The notes: generated by a model not told the origin, from the sequence alone. DNA of 64,000 bases from Myxococcaceae bacterium (GCA_016793095.1 JAEUJQ010000046.1:1-64000); one strand, 5' to 3'; counted from the first letter of the stretch, positions 7,366-16,878 are shown. A program made the numbers and translations.

Positions 7366-9153
7366 TTAGCACGGAATCGACTGGGGCGAGGTTCCTCCAC
7401 GCGCTGCGCCCTGGGAGCGCCAGAGCCGTGCATAGGCGCCCTCGCGCGCCAGCAGGGCGTCGTGGGAGCCCTGCTCCACCACCCGCCCGCGATCCAACAC
7501 GACGATGTGATCGGCGCCGCGAATGCTGGCGAGGCGGTGGGCGATCACGATCGCCGTGTGGCCGGGCAGCGAGCGCTCGAGGGCCGCCTGCACGTCACGC
7601 TCGCTCTCGGGATCCAGGTTCGAGGTCGCCTCGTCGAGGATGAGCACCGGCGCGCGGCTGAGCAGCGCCCGGGCGAGCGCGAGACGCTGCTTCTGGCCGC
7701 CCGAGAGCGTCACCCCGCGCTCTCCGATCGGCGTGTCGAGCTGCTGGGGCAGCGCGCCGATGAAGTCCCACGCCTGCGCGGCGCGACACGCGGCTTCGAG
7801 CTCCGAGGGGTCGGCTCCAGGTCTCGCGACCAGCAGGTTGTCGCGCACGCTGGCCGAGAACAGCAGCGGCTCCTGGGTGACGAGCGCGAACTGGCGCCTC
7901 ACGCTCGCGAGTGACAGGCCCTCGACGTCCACCCCGTCGAGCAGGTACCGGCCGCCCGACGGCTGCTCGAAGCGCAGGAGCAGCGTCGCCAGGGTGCTCT
8001 TGCCGCTGCCGCTCTCGCCGACGAGCGCGGTCACCTTGCCGGCCTCGAAGGTCACGCTCACGCCGTCGAGCGCAGCCCGCCCGTCCCATGAGAAGGCGAC
8101 CTGCTCGAGGGTGATGGTCTTCGACAGGGGTGGCGCGTCGCGCAGCCCGGGCCTGGACTCGACGCGCACCGGCAGGCGGAGCACGGCCTCGAGCCGCTCG
8201 AGCGCGACGCCCGCGGTGATGGCGAACTGACTCACGCGACCGAGGTCCTTGGCGGGCTGGTAGAGGAGGATCACCGCGCCGAGGAACGAGACGAGCGCCT
8301 CGGGCTCGACGGCGCCGCTCGAGGCTGCCCAGCCCAGAGTGCCAGCGATGGCGATCGAGGCGAGGATCTCCATCACGCCTGGCACGGCTGCGCGCGCCCA
8401 GGCCGCCCGCGAGAGCGACACCTCGGCGGCGGCGGTGCGGCGCTCGAACCGGTGGGCCTCGGCCACCTCGGCGTTGAACGCCTGAATCGCGCGCAACGCG
8501 CCCAGCCCTTCCTGCACCTGGCCGGCGAGGGCGCCCAGCGCGGTCTGCCCCTCACGCGTCCGCGCCATCAGCGCGCGGGTGAGGCGTGACGCCGGCACCA
8601 CCGCGATCGGGACCGCCGTCAACGTCAGCAGCGCGAGCTTCCACGACAGCGCCACCGCCACGGCCGCGAGGATGGCGATCTGCAGGGTGTCGCGCAGCCA
8701 GGAGGCCACCGTCCAGGTCGCCGCCTGCTCGACGGCGGCCACGTCGGCCGTGAACCGGCTGAGCAGATCGCCCGAGAGCAGCCGCGCCCGCTGCCCCGGA
8801 GACAGCCCCAGCAGCCGCGCGAAGACCTGCCGCCGCAGGTCCTTCACCACCTGCTGGCCGAAGAGCCCGACGAAGTAGAACTGCCCGAGGTAGCCGACGC
8901 CCTTGATCGCGCCGACGATCACCACCACCACGGGCAGCGCGACCAGCACACGCTCGCGGGGCCAGGTGGCGATCTCGGGGAAGAGCCGGGACACCAGGCC
9001 GAGGCCCTCGACGCCGCCGGTGAGGAGGAACCGAAGGGCGGGCCCCATGAGGAAGGCGTAGGCCCCCGTGGTGAGGCCGACGAGGCCCATGCAGGCGAAG
9101 GCGACGACGAGCAGCGACCGGTGCCTCCGCCCGAGCGCGAGCAGCTTCAGCAT
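7366..9153 (-). CDS. MsbA-like lipid A/LPS ABC exporter
   Basis: This 595-aa half-transporter has an N-terminal six-helix membrane domain and a C-terminal ATPase domain. Motifs are complete: Walker A GESGSGKST, LSGGQKQRLALARALL, Walker B VLILDEATSNLD and the H-loop IAHRLASI. MsbA-type exporters flip core-lipid A across the inner membrane, which fits its place at the head of the waaA-lpxK run and divergent from lpxB. The ATG at 9153 is chosen because upstream sequence enters the lpxB promoter region. The substrate is inferred from context. Confidence 0.88.
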   Translation of the reverse strand: MLKLLALGRRHRSLLVVAFACMGLVGLTTGAYAFLMGPALRFLLTGGVEGLGLVSRLFPEIATWPRERVLVALPVVVVIVGAIKGVGYLGQFYFVGLFGQQVVKDLRRQVFARLLGLSPGQRARLLSGDLLSRFTADVAAVEQAATWTVASWLRDTLQIAILAAVAVALSWKLALLTLTAVPIAVVPASRLTRALMARTREGQTALGALAGQVQEGLGALRAIQAFNAEVAEAHRFERRTAAAEVSLSRAAWARAAVPGVMEILASIAIAGTLGWAASSGAVEPEALVSFLGAVILLYQPAKDLGRVSQFAITAGVALERLEAVLRLPVRVESRPGLRDAPPLSKTITLEQVAFSWDGRAALDGVSVTFEAGKVTALVGESGSGKSTLATLLLRFEQPSGGRYLLDGVDVEGLSLASVRRQFALVTQEPLLFSASVRDNLLVARPGADPSELEAACRAAQAWDFIGALPQQLDTPIGERGVTLSGGQKQRLALARALLSRAPVLILDEATSNLDPESERDVQAALERSLPGHTAIVIAHRLASIRGADHIVVLDRGRVVEQGSHDALLAREGAYARLWRSQGAARGGTSPQSIPC

Positions 9154-9194
9154 CGAGCCGACGAGTGGAGATGACGACACGGGCCGCGGCACTG

Positions 9195-9207
9195 TACACA
9201 CGGGCGC
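9195..9207 (+). promoter_or_regulatory. Possible -10 element of lpxB close to the start codon
   Basis: TACACA (9195-9200) lies 7 nt before the lpxB GTG, in the 54-bp gap between divergent lpxB and the msbA-like gene. This spacing would place the transcription start at or near the start codon, suggesting a leaderless mRNA. No clear -35 is seen. Confidence 0.35.
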
Positions 9208-10353
9208 GTGAGGCCGCCGAGCGTTCTCGTCGTGGCAGGTGAGGCGTCGGGGGACGGGCACGGCGCCGACGTCGTGCGGGCGCTCAAGCGGTCGCGGTCG
9301 GACCTCGCGTTCTTCGGCATGGGCGGCCCGAAGCTCTCGGCCGAGGGGCTCGAGCTGATCCACGGCTCGCACGAGATCTCGGTGATGGGCATCGCCGAGG
9401 TGCTGCCGAAGATCCCCCGCATCTTGAAGGTGCTGGGCGACCTCGAGCGCGCCGCGAAGGAGCGCCGGCCGTCAGTCGCCCTCCTCATCGACGTGCCCGA
9501 CTTCAACCTGCGCCTGGCCGCGAGGCTCAAGGCGCTGGGCATTCCCGTCGTGTACTTCGTGGCGCCCATGGTGTGGGCGTGGCGCGAGGGCCGGGCGCGG
9601 CGCATCGGCGCGCTGGTCGATGAGCTCTGCTGCATCCTGCCGTTCGAGGAGCCGTTCCTGCGGGAGCGGGGCGTCAACGCCATCTACGTCGGCAGTCCGG
9701 TGCTCGATCAGGTCCCAGGAGCGGCCGAGCCGGTGCACTTCCGTCGAGCGCTCGGGCTCGATCCGGCGCGGCCCGTGCTGGCGGTGCTGCCGGGGAGCCG
9801 GCGTTCCGAGATCGCTCGGCTGGCTCCGCTGATGCGCGAGGTGGCGCAGGCGCAGCGCGACGCGCACCCGGGGCTCCAGGTGGTCGTCCCGGTCGCGCCC
9901 GGGCTTCCGAAGGAGCTGCTCCAGGGCGCGTTCGCGGGGGTCGAGGCGACGCTCATCGACGGCCGCGCGCCCGAGGTGGTGGGCAGCGCCGACGTCGCGC
10001 TGGTGGCGTCGGGCACGGCGACGCTCGAGGCGGGCCTGATGCGGCGGCCGTTCGTCACCATCTATCGCGTGTCGCCGCTCACCTACGCGGTCGGCAAGGC
10101 GCTGGTGCGCATTCCGTACTTCTGCCTCGTCAACCTGCTCGCCCAGCGCCGGGTCGTGCCCGAGCTGCTTCAGGGGGACGTCACGGTGCCGCGGGTGGTG
10201 GCCGAGCTCGAGAAGCTGTGGGCCGGGCCGGAGCGGGAGGCGTGCCTGGTCGGCCTCGACCAGGTGCGCGCGTCGCTGGGGCCGCCGGGGGCCGCGGCGC
10301 GGGTGGCCGAGCGCGTGCGCTCGTACCTCACGAAGGAAGTTGCGGGGCCTTGA
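9208..10353 (+). CDS. lpxB: Lipid-A-disaccharide synthase
   Basis: LpxB (381 aa, GT19) joins UDP-2,3-diacylglucosamine and lipid X to form lipid A disaccharide. It begins with VLVVAGEASGDGHGADV and has FFGMGGPKL, the catalytic-region segment LIDVPDFNLRLA, YFVAPMVWAWREGRA, LAVLPGSRRSEI and the C-terminal ASGTATLEAGL. Its GTG start is followed at once by family sequence, and a possible -10 box lies 7 nt upstream. It is divergent from the rest of the lipid A genes. Confidence 0.96.
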   Translation: MRPPSVLVVAGEASGDGHGADVVRALKRSRSDLAFFGMGGPKLSAEGLELIHGSHEISVMGIAEVLPKIPRILKVLGDLERAAKERRPSVALLIDVPDFNLRLAARLKALGIPVVYFVAPMVWAWREGRARRIGALVDELCCILPFEEPFLRERGVNAIYVGSPVLDQVPGAAEPVHFRRALGLDPARPVLAVLPGSRRSEIARLAPLMREVAQAQRDAHPGLQVVVPVAPGLPKELLQGAFAGVEATLIDGRAPEVVGSADVALVASGTATLEAGLMRRPFVTIYRVSPLTYAVGKALVRIPYFCLVNLLAQRRVVPELLQGDVTVPRVVAELEKLWAGPEREACLVGLDQVRASLGPPGAAARVAERVRSYLTKEVAGP

Positions 10354-10376
10354 GTCCTCTGCTTTTCATCCCGCTC

Positions 10377-10811
10377 ATGCACCTTCCCACTCTGCTCCGC
10401 TCCGCCGTGGTCCTCGCCGTGCTCGCGCTGTCGGCCTGCAGCAACCCGATCGGCATCTACCGTGGCACCACCACGCAGACGCTGTCGGCCGGGGGAATGA
10501 CCCAGACCAAGACCATCGCGGGAGACCTCGTGACCGTCTTCGCGAGCAACGACCCCAACTCTCTCGTCTTCGAGTCCACCGGGCTCGCGTACACGGCGAC
10601 CAAGAGCGGTGACGCGCTCACCTTCCCTGGCGGGCAGGCGCAGACCATCACCGAGACGAACGGCATGAGCAGCACGACGCTCACCAGCGGCACCGGCACG
10701 CTCACCACGACGAGCCTGACGCTGAACCTGCTGCTCACCGTCTCGCAGACCGGCGGCGGGCAGACACAGAACACGAACGCGACGATCGCGTTCACCGGTC
10801 AGAAGATCTGA
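10377..10811 (+). CDS. Small predicted outer-membrane lipoprotein
   Basis: This 144-aa protein has a type II signal peptide with lipobox LSAC (Cys21) and Ser at +2, which predicts outer-membrane sorting. The mature part is rich in Thr, Ser and Gly (for example TLTSGTGTLTTTSLTL) and looks like a small beta-sheet protein. No named family is recognised. The ATG at 10377 is chosen for the lipoprotein signal. It lies 23 bp after lpxB on the same strand and may be cotranscribed. Confidence 0.75.
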   Translation: MHLPTLLRSAVVLAVLALSACSNPIGIYRGTTTQTLSAGGMTQTKTIAGDLVTVFASNDPNSLVFESTGLAYTATKSGDALTFPGGQAQTITETNGMSSTTLTSGTGTLTTTSLTLNLLLTVSQTGGGQTQNTNATIAFTGQKI

Positions 10812-10841
10812 GCAGCAGCTGAAGGGTTCGTGGAGGTCAGC

Positions 10842-12770
10842 TCAGGGCACCAGCGGCCCGAGGTTGACCTCCATGTCGTTTCCGGCCGAGACGCTCACCT
10901 TCTTCGGCTTCGACTTCACGCCCGAGAAGGCCGCGCTGATGGTGTAGGTCCCCTCGCACAGCGTCACCTCCCGGAGCGAGTTCGGCTTGCCCGGCAGCTT
11001 CCGGCCGTTGACGAAGAAGTCGCCCAGCGGCTCCACCTTGAGCGTCAGCCGGGCGCGCGCGTTGACCAGCTTCAGATCGACGGCGTCTCCCGGCTCGAGA
11101 TCGACCTCGGCTGACTTCGTGCACATGAAGGCGCCGTTGGTCGCCTCGATGAGGTGATGGCCCGGCGCGAGCTCGAGGACGGCGGGGGTGTTCCCGAAGT
11201 CATGGCCTCCGCTCGTCACCCGCATGACGATGTCGGAGGTCACGCGAACGACTGACGCCCGCGGGTCGCCCGCGTCAACCTCGGGGAACGTCGACACGAA
11301 CGCCGAGCCGGCGTCTTCGGCTGGCGACGCGGGCTCGACATCGGCGCCGGCGTCGACGACGGCGATCGGAGCGACCAGCGCAGCCCCCGCGTCCTGCGAG
11401 CTGGCGGCGGGGCGGCCTCCAGGGTTCAGCAGCAGGACCGACACGATCACCACCACCGCGAGCCCGCCCAGCACAAACCACTTCGTCAGCGAAGACTTGC
11501 CGGCGTCCTGCGAAGCGACGAGCTCGTCGGCGACGGCGTCGCGCACCCTCTTCCGGTCGCCGATGATGGCGGTCGACTGCAGCTGAGGCGGGAGCGGCGC
11601 GGGCAGCTGCGTCGTGGGCTTGAGGGCGTCTGGCTGCTCGGTCGGCAGCACCGGCTTCAGCGGCTCCGCTGGCGTGGCCTGCTGAACGGGAGGCGCGGTG
11701 ACGCGCATCGACGGGGCCGTGGGGGCGACGCCGAGGGCGAGGTCCGCGGTGGACGAGCGCGCGCCCGGATCCGAGGGGATCTCCTGCTCGGTACGCGCCC
11801 CGCCCCACGTGTGCTGCGCCCCGCCAGGCGAGAGGTGCGGTGGGGTGCCCGGCTCGAGGTGAGCGACCTCGGCCGCGACGACCCGGAACAGGCGCAGCAG
11901 ATCCTCCTGGCCGATCGGCTGCCCGACGAAGCGCAGGTACTTCTCGAGATCCTCCTTGAGCGCGAGCGCGGTCGGGTAGCGGCCCTCGCGGTCAGGGTGC
12001 ACGCAGCTGGCGAGGATCTGCCTGAGCGGCATCGGCAGGTTGGGCCGCAGCTGCTCGATGGGGCGAATGCGCGACGCGCGCGCGTTGTCGATCTGCTCGA
12101 CCTCGGTGTTGCCGGCGATCGCGCGCGTGTTGGTGAGCAGCTCGTACAGCACCAGCCCGAGCGCGTAGACGTCGACCCGCCGATCGATGTCCTGCCCGGT
12201 GATCTGCTCGGGCGCCATGTACGGGTACTTGCCCTTCACCAGCCCGGCCTGCGTGCGGTGGGTGGCGGTAGCGGCGCGCGCGACGCCGAAGTCGATCAGC
12301 TTCACCACGCCGGTCGTGGACAGCAGCACGTTGTGCGGTGAGACGTCGCGGTGCACGAGGTTCAGCGGCTGACCGGTCTTCGGGTGCTTCGCGTCGTGGG
12401 CCGAGTGCAGGGCGCCGGCGACGTCGGCGATGATGCGCGCGCACAGCTCGGGCGCCATCAGCTCGCCCTGGCGCTCGTGCTCGAGGCTGATCGTCATCAG
12501 ATCGAAGCCCGGCACGTACTCCATGGCCAGGTAGTAGGCGCCGTTGACCTGCCCGAGGTCGAAGATCTCGGCGATGTTGGGGTGGTGAACGCTCGCGAGG
12601 ATCGCGGCCTCGTCGAGGAACATGCGCACGAAGTCGGGGTTGGCGCAGAGGTGCGCGTGCGGCCGCTTGACGACACACACGCCGCGAGGCCCGTGGGCCA
12701 GAAAGACGTCGGCCATGCCGCCGGACCCGATGCGCTTGTCGAGGGTGTACGGCCCGAGCGTCTCAGCCAT
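10842..12770 (-). CDS. Ser/Thr protein kinase with C-terminal PEGA domains
   Basis: This 642-aa Hanks-type kinase has glycine loop GSGGMADV, Lys35, Glu54, HRD at 140-142 (as HRDVSPHN), DFG at 160-162 and APE at 186-188, so it should be active. The N-terminal kinase domain (~7-290) is followed by a Pro/Ala-rich linker, a single membrane helix near residue 440 (VVVIVSVLLL) and an extracytoplasmic part with PEGA-like repeats (VEPLGDFFVNGRKL). This layout is common in myxobacteria. ATG 12770 is chosen because kinase homology begins at once; the substrate is unknown. Confidence 0.9.
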   Translation of the reverse strand: MAETLGPYTLDKRIGSGGMADVFLAHGPRGVCVVKRPHAHLCANPDFVRMFLDEAAILASVHHPNIAEIFDLGQVNGAYYLAMEYVPGFDLMTISLEHERQGELMAPELCARIIADVAGALHSAHDAKHPKTGQPLNLVHRDVSPHNVLLSTTGVVKLIDFGVARAATATHRTQAGLVKGKYPYMAPEQITGQDIDRRVDVYALGLVLYELLTNTRAIAGNTEVEQIDNARASRIRPIEQLRPNLPMPLRQILASCVHPDREGRYPTALALKEDLEKYLRFVGQPIGQEDLLRLFRVVAAEVAHLEPGTPPHLSPGGAQHTWGGARTEQEIPSDPGARSSTADLALGVAPTAPSMRVTAPPVQQATPAEPLKPVLPTEQPDALKPTTQLPAPLPPQLQSTAIIGDRKRVRDAVADELVASQDAGKSSLTKWFVLGGLAVVVIVSVLLLNPGGRPAASSQDAGAALVAPIAVVDAGADVEPASPAEDAGSAFVSTFPEVDAGDPRASVVRVTSDIVMRVTSGGHDFGNTPAVLELAPGHHLIEATNGAFMCTKSAEVDLEPGDAVDLKLVNARARLTLKVEPLGDFFVNGRKLPGKPNSLREVTLCEGTYTISAAFSGVKSKPKKVSVSAGNDMEVNLGPLVP

Positions 12771-12832
12771 GGGTGCGGAGGGCTTAGCACGGTTCCCCAA
12801 AGGCACAGCGTGCGCTATGCGCGCGCTCGCTC

Positions 12833-13537
12833 ATGAACCCGGCTCTCGTCATCATCCCCACGTACAACGAGCGCGACAACCTCGGCCCCATCTCGACAGC
12901 GGTGCTCGCCGCCGATCCGCGCCTCGACATCCTCGTGGTGGACGACAACTCGCCCGACGGCACCGGGCAGCTCGCCGACGAGCTCGCCGCGAAGGAGCCG
13001 CGCATCAAGGTGCTGCACCGCGAGAAGAAGCAGGGCCTCGGCAGGGCGTACCTGCACGCGTTCTCGTGGGCGCTCGAGCACGGCTACCAGTACATCATCG
13101 AGATGGACGCGGACTTCAGCCACGACCCGCGGTACCTGCCGAAGCTGATCGACGAGGCGCAGGCGGGCACCGACCTGGTGCTGGGCAGCCGCTACGTCAC
13201 GGGCGGCGGCACGGTGAACTGGGGCGTCGGCCGGCAGCTGCTCTCGCAGGGTGGCTCGCTGTACGCCCGCACGATCCTCGGCGTGAAGATCCGCGACCTC
13301 ACCGGCGGCTTCAAGTGCTTCAACCGGCGCGTGCTCGAGGGCATCGACCTCTCCGAAGTGCTCTCCAGCGGGTACGGCTTTCAGATCGAGCTGACCTACC
13401 GCGCGCTCAAGAAGGGCTTCACGGTAAAGGAGATCCCCATCGTGTTCGAGGATCGCCGCGTGGGGCAGTCGAAGATGAGCCGGAAGATCTTCGTCGAGGC
13501 GTTCACCGTCGTCTGGAAGCTGCGCTTCACCGTGTGA
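12833..13537 (+). CDS. Polyprenol monophosphomannose synthase (GT2)
   Basis: This 234-aa GT2 enzyme resembles dolichol/polyprenol-phosphate mannosyltransferases, which make a lipid-linked mannose donor at the membrane. Motifs include IIPTYNERDNL at the N-terminus, VVDDNSPDGTG, the DXD region EMDADFSHDPRYLP, GSRYVTGGG and TGGFKCFNRRVLE. There is no C-terminal membrane domain, so it is the soluble Ppm1-like form. It overlaps nothing and is 5 bp from the next gene, so the two are probably cotranscribed. Confidence 0.9.
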   Translation: MNPALVIIPTYNERDNLGPISTAVLAADPRLDILVVDDNSPDGTGQLADELAAKEPRIKVLHREKKQGLGRAYLHAFSWALEHGYQYIIEMDADFSHDPRYLPKLIDEAQAGTDLVLGSRYVTGGGTVNWGVGRQLLSQGGSLYARTILGVKIRDLTGGFKCFNRRVLEGIDLSEVLSSGYGFQIELTYRALKKGFTVKEIPIVFEDRRVGQSKMSRKIFVEAFTVVWKLRFTV

Positions 13538-13541
13538 CGCG

Positions 13542-14168
13542 ATGTGGAGCACCTTCCTCATCGCGCTGCCGGCGGTGCTGTTCATCGTCGATCCGATCGG
13601 GGTGGTGCCGCTCTTCGTCGCGATGACGGCGAACGACGCGCCCGAGAAGTGCCGGGCCATGGCGCGGCGGGCCTGCGTGACGGCGCTCTTCGTGCTCGTC
13701 TTCTTCGCGATGTTCGGCACCGTCATCTTCAAGGTCTTCGGGGTGACGCTGGCGGCGTTCCGGGTGGCTGGCGGCCTGCTGCTGATGCTGACCGCGCTCG
13801 ACATGCTGCGCGCGCAGCACCCGGCGACGAAGACCTCGGCGGCCGAGGCCCAGGAGGGCGCCGAGCAGGAAGACATCGCCATCGTGCCGCTCGCCATGCC
13901 GCTGCTCGCGGGCCCCGGGGCGATCGCGACGGTGATGGTGCTGATGGCCGAGTACGGCGGTGAGTGGACGGGCGCCGCCATCGTGATCGGCTGCATCGCG
14001 ATCACGTTCTTCATCACCTACCTGCTCCTCCGCAGCGCGAACGTGGTGAAGCGCGTGCTGAAACAGACGGGCATCGCCATTCTCGAGCGCGTCTTCGGCC
14101 TCATCCTCGCGGCGATCGCGGTGCAGTTCGTCTTCGAGGGCGGCAAGGCGCTGCTGGCGACTTCGTAG
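13542..14168 (+). CDS. MarC family integral membrane protein
   Basis: This 208-aa protein has about six hydrophobic helices, with the family N-terminal DPIGVVPLF motif at residues ~17-25 and a second half-repeat motif PLLAGPGAIATVM near residue 120. The duplicated PxGxxP/GPGA pattern is typical of MarC/YchE/YhgN. A role as a small-molecule transporter is only presumed for the family. It ends directly against a convergent gene at 14169. Confidence 0.88.
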   Translation: MWSTFLIALPAVLFIVDPIGVVPLFVAMTANDAPEKCRAMARRACVTALFVLVFFAMFGTVIFKVFGVTLAAFRVAGGLLLMLTALDMLRAQHPATKTSAAEAQEGAEQEDIAIVPLAMPLLAGPGAIATVMVLMAEYGGEWTGAAIVIGCIAITFFITYLLLRSANVVKRVLKQTGIAILERVFGLILAAIAVQFVFEGGKALLATS

Positions 14169-14564
14169 TCAGGCTGTCTGCAGAATGCGTTCAACAAGCG
14201 CCGGAATCTGAAAGACCTGTGCCTTGATGGCGTCCATCAGCCCTGACAGGCCCCTTGCGTACTGGAAGTCGAACACTCGGTTCTGACCGTCAATGATCGA
14301 GCAGAGGATCTCTGGAACGAGCGTGTAGTCGTCTCGACCGCCATCGTACCAAACACGTCTGTCGTACTCGATCGCGGCGAACGTCGCGCCCTCCAGGGTC
14401 GCGCAGAAGGCGGCGCGCACAATGCCATCGCCGGGCACAAGCCCCGCAGCGCGCTCGAAGGGGAGCCTCGTCCACTTCAAGTCGGCAGAGACGGTCTTGC
14501 TACGGAGCTTCTCGAACAGTTGCTCGGTTTGTTCGCGTGAGATCTCGGAGGGCTTGTCAGTCAT
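14169..14564 (-). CDS. Hypothetical protein of a two-gene orphan cassette
   Basis: This 131-aa soluble protein is of no family I recognise. It has a charged N-terminal helix (EQTEQLFEKLRSK), a beta-rich middle (FAAIEYDRRVWYDGG) and a C-terminal helix. It overlaps the upstream membrane protein by 8 bp, so the pair is a unit. Third codon positions look less GC-biased than in neighbouring genes, which suggests later acquisition. Its stop abuts the MarC stop with no spacer. Confidence 0.65.
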   Translation of the reverse strand: MTDKPSEISREQTEQLFEKLRSKTVSADLKWTRLPFERAAGLVPGDGIVRAAFCATLEGATFAAIEYDRRVWYDGGRDDYTLVPEILCSIIDGQNRVFDFQYARGLSGLMDAIKAQVFQIPALVERILQTA

Positions 14565-14970
14565 GAAGCGCCTTCACCTTGTCTTCCATCTGCTTCACGG
14601 CATCTTGCATGAGTTCGTCAACTGACTCCAACTGGTCGAAGTTCCGGCGAACGACGAGGTCGTTCAGGGCAAGGACCCGAGTGGGCGGGACCTCAACCGG
14701 CTTTCCCATTCTCGCGAGTTCCCCAAGCAGCCTTTGAAACTCAAGGGCTTCCGGAACGCACGCTTGGCGGGAGCCCTGCCCCTTTGCGCTTCGAAACCTA
14801 CGGTGAGCCTGGGACATGTCAGAGAGGATCTGCGGGAGGCGCCGCTTCATGTGGATCTCGGCTCGCAGCTTCCTGGCTGTCACGAGGGTAACGAGCGTCA
14901 GGACGAAGCCGACCGATCCCAACAGGTCAGCGACCAGCGACAGCCATTCACGCGGGTTGTTCCAGTCCAC
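14557..14970 (-). CDS. Hypothetical single-pass membrane protein of the orphan cassette
   Basis: This 137-aa protein has one N-terminal membrane helix (SLVADLLGSVGFVLTLVTLV, residues ~11-30), then a basic cytoplasmic helical region ending in a probable coiled coil (LESVDELMQDAVKQMEDKV). No family is recognised. It is the first gene of the pair with 14169-14564. Codon use is less extreme than in the flanks. The function may be regulatory or defensive, but nothing in the sequence proves this. Confidence 0.65.
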   Translation of the reverse strand: MDWNNPREWLSLVADLLGSVGFVLTLVTLVTARKLRAEIHMKRRLPQILSDMSQAHRRFRSAKGQGSRQACVPEALEFQRLLGELARMGKPVEVPPTRVLALNDLVVRRNFDQLESVDELMQDAVKQMEDKVKALHD

Positions 14971-15026
14971 GGGCAGCTCATAGCACCCGTGACTGACACT
15001 CGGGTTTGTGGTGAGCAGGCGCCGCC

Positions 15027-16850
15027 ATGGCGCACGCGAACCACTACAAGCCCAACCTCCGCGACACCTTCTTCAACCTCTTCGAGTTCCTCGACATCGG
15101 GAAGGCGGCGCTCGGCAAGAAGCCGTTCGGCGATCTCGACGAGGCGACCGCGCGGCAGACGCTCGAGAGCTACAAGCAGATCTGCGTCGATCAGCTCGCG
15201 CCCTCGTTCAGCGCGGGCGATCACGAGCCGCCCCGCCTGGACCCGAAGACGGGCACGGTGACGCTGCCGGCCGAGCTCAAGAAGAGCTTCGCGGCCTACT
15301 TCGAGAACGGCCTCAACCAGCTCGAGCTGCCGACGCACCTGGGCGGCCTCGGCGCGCCGCCGTCGATGGCCTGGGGCGCGTTCGAGATGGTGCTCGGGTC
15401 GAACGCGGCGCTCGCGTTCTACTTCCTCGGCAACCTGCTGCCGCGCATCATCGATCGCACCGCCACCGAGGCGCAGAAGGCCCTGTACTGCCAGCGCATG
15501 ATCGACCGGCGCTGGGGCGGCACCATGGTGCTGACCGAGCCCGACGCCGGCAGCGACGTGGGCAACGCGCGGGCGAAGGCGAAGCACGTCAAAGATGACG
15601 TGTGGGAGATCGAGGGCGTCAAGCGCTTCATCACCAACGGCGACTTCGACGCGGTCGAGAACATCATCCACCTCGTGCTGGCACGGCCCGAGGGCGCGGG
15701 CGGCGGCACCAAGGGTCTGTCGATGTTCATCGTGCCGAAGTTCTGGGTGAACGCCGACGGCAGCCTCGGGGAGCGCAACGGCGTCTTCTGCACGAACCTC
15801 GCGAAGAAGATGGGCCTCAAGTCGTCAGCCACCTGCGAGATGACGTTCGGCGACGGCAAGCCAGCGCGGGGTCTGCTGGTGGGCAACGTGCACGAGGGCA
15901 TCAAGCAGATGTTCCACGTCATCGAGCACGCGCGCATGGCGGTCGGGCTGAAGTCGGCCGCCACCCTCTCGACGGCCTACCTGAACGCGCTCGCCTACGC
16001 GAAGGAGCGCGTGCAGGGCCCCGACCTGATGAACGCGCGCGACAAGAACGCGAAGAAGGTGTCGATCATCCACCACCCCGACGTGCGCCGCATGCTGATG
16101 CTGCAGAAGAGCCACGCCGAAGGCATGCGGGCGATGATCCTCTTCACCGCCTCGCTGCAGGACGAGGTCGAGCTGCTCGGCGGCCACCACGACGAACGCG
16201 CGGCCGCGGCTGACGCGCTGAACGATCTGATGCTGCCGCTCATCAAGGGCTACTGCTCGGAGAAGGGCTACGAGATCCTGTCGGTGTCGCTGCAGACGCT
16301 CGGCGGCTCGGGCTACCTGCAGGATTACCCGATGGAGCAGTACATCCGCGATCAGAAGATCGACACGCTCTACGAGGGCACCACGGGCATCCAGTCGCTC
16401 GATCTCATCTTCCGCAAGCTCGCGAAGGACGGCGGCGCGACGCTGCAGGTGCTGCTGGGGCGCATCCGCGCGACGATCGAGTCGAACGAGGGGGGCGAGG
16501 CGCTGGCGAAGGAGCGGGAGGCGCTCAGCGAAGCGCTCACCAACGTCGAGATGGCCTTCGGCCACCTGCTCGAGAAGCTGGGCGAGTCGCTGTACCACGC
16601 GGGCCTGCAGGGCAACCGGCTGCTCTTCGGGGCCGCCGAGCTCGTGATCGGCTGGCTCCTCATCCGCCACGCGGCGGTGGCGCTCTCGAAGCGCGCGGGC
16701 GCGAGCAAGGACGACGCGGCCTTCTACGACGGCAAGATCGCCTCGGCCCGCTTCTTCGCGCGCGAGGTGCTGCCGAACCTGGCGATGCTGCCGAAGCACG
16801 TCTCTGGCAGCACGCTGCAGCTCATGGAGCTGCCGGAAGAGGTGTTCTGA
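15027..16850 (+). CDS. Acyl-CoA dehydrogenase
   Basis: This 607-aa FAD enzyme carries out the first oxidation of fatty-acid beta-oxidation. The N-terminal helical domain is followed by the FAD-binding motif MVLTEPDAGSDVG (~residues 170-182) and RFITNGD. The C-terminal domain has the GGSGYLQDYPMEQYIRDQKI segment and DTLYEGTTGIQ, whose Glu is the expected catalytic base. A ~150-aa C-terminal extension matches the long FadE-like/ACAD subfamily. Electron acceptor and chain-length preference are not evident. Confidence 0.93.
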   Translation: MAHANHYKPNLRDTFFNLFEFLDIGKAALGKKPFGDLDEATARQTLESYKQICVDQLAPSFSAGDHEPPRLDPKTGTVTLPAELKKSFAAYFENGLNQLELPTHLGGLGAPPSMAWGAFEMVLGSNAALAFYFLGNLLPRIIDRTATEAQKALYCQRMIDRRWGGTMVLTEPDAGSDVGNARAKAKHVKDDVWEIEGVKRFITNGDFDAVENIIHLVLARPEGAGGGTKGLSMFIVPKFWVNADGSLGERNGVFCTNLAKKMGLKSSATCEMTFGDGKPARGLLVGNVHEGIKQMFHVIEHARMAVGLKSAATLSTAYLNALAYAKERVQGPDLMNARDKNAKKVSIIHHPDVRRMLMLQKSHAEGMRAMILFTASLQDEVELLGGHHDERAAAADALNDLMLPLIKGYCSEKGYEILSVSLQTLGGSGYLQDYPMEQYIRDQKIDTLYEGTTGIQSLDLIFRKLAKDGGATLQVLLGRIRATIESNEGGEALAKEREALSEALTNVEMAFGHLLEKLGESLYHAGLQGNRLLFGAAELVIGWLLIRHAAVALSKRAGASKDDAAFYDGKIASARFFAREVLPNLAMLPKHVSGSTLQLMELPEEVF

Positions 16851-16878
16851 GAACGGCGAGCCGGCCGCGCCGTCGTGC

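Noticed and set aside
10285-10376. Longer N-terminal extension of the lipoprotein at 10377
   Set aside because: The extension overlaps lpxB and would bury the signal peptide; the ATG at 10377 gives a correct lipobox at Cys21.
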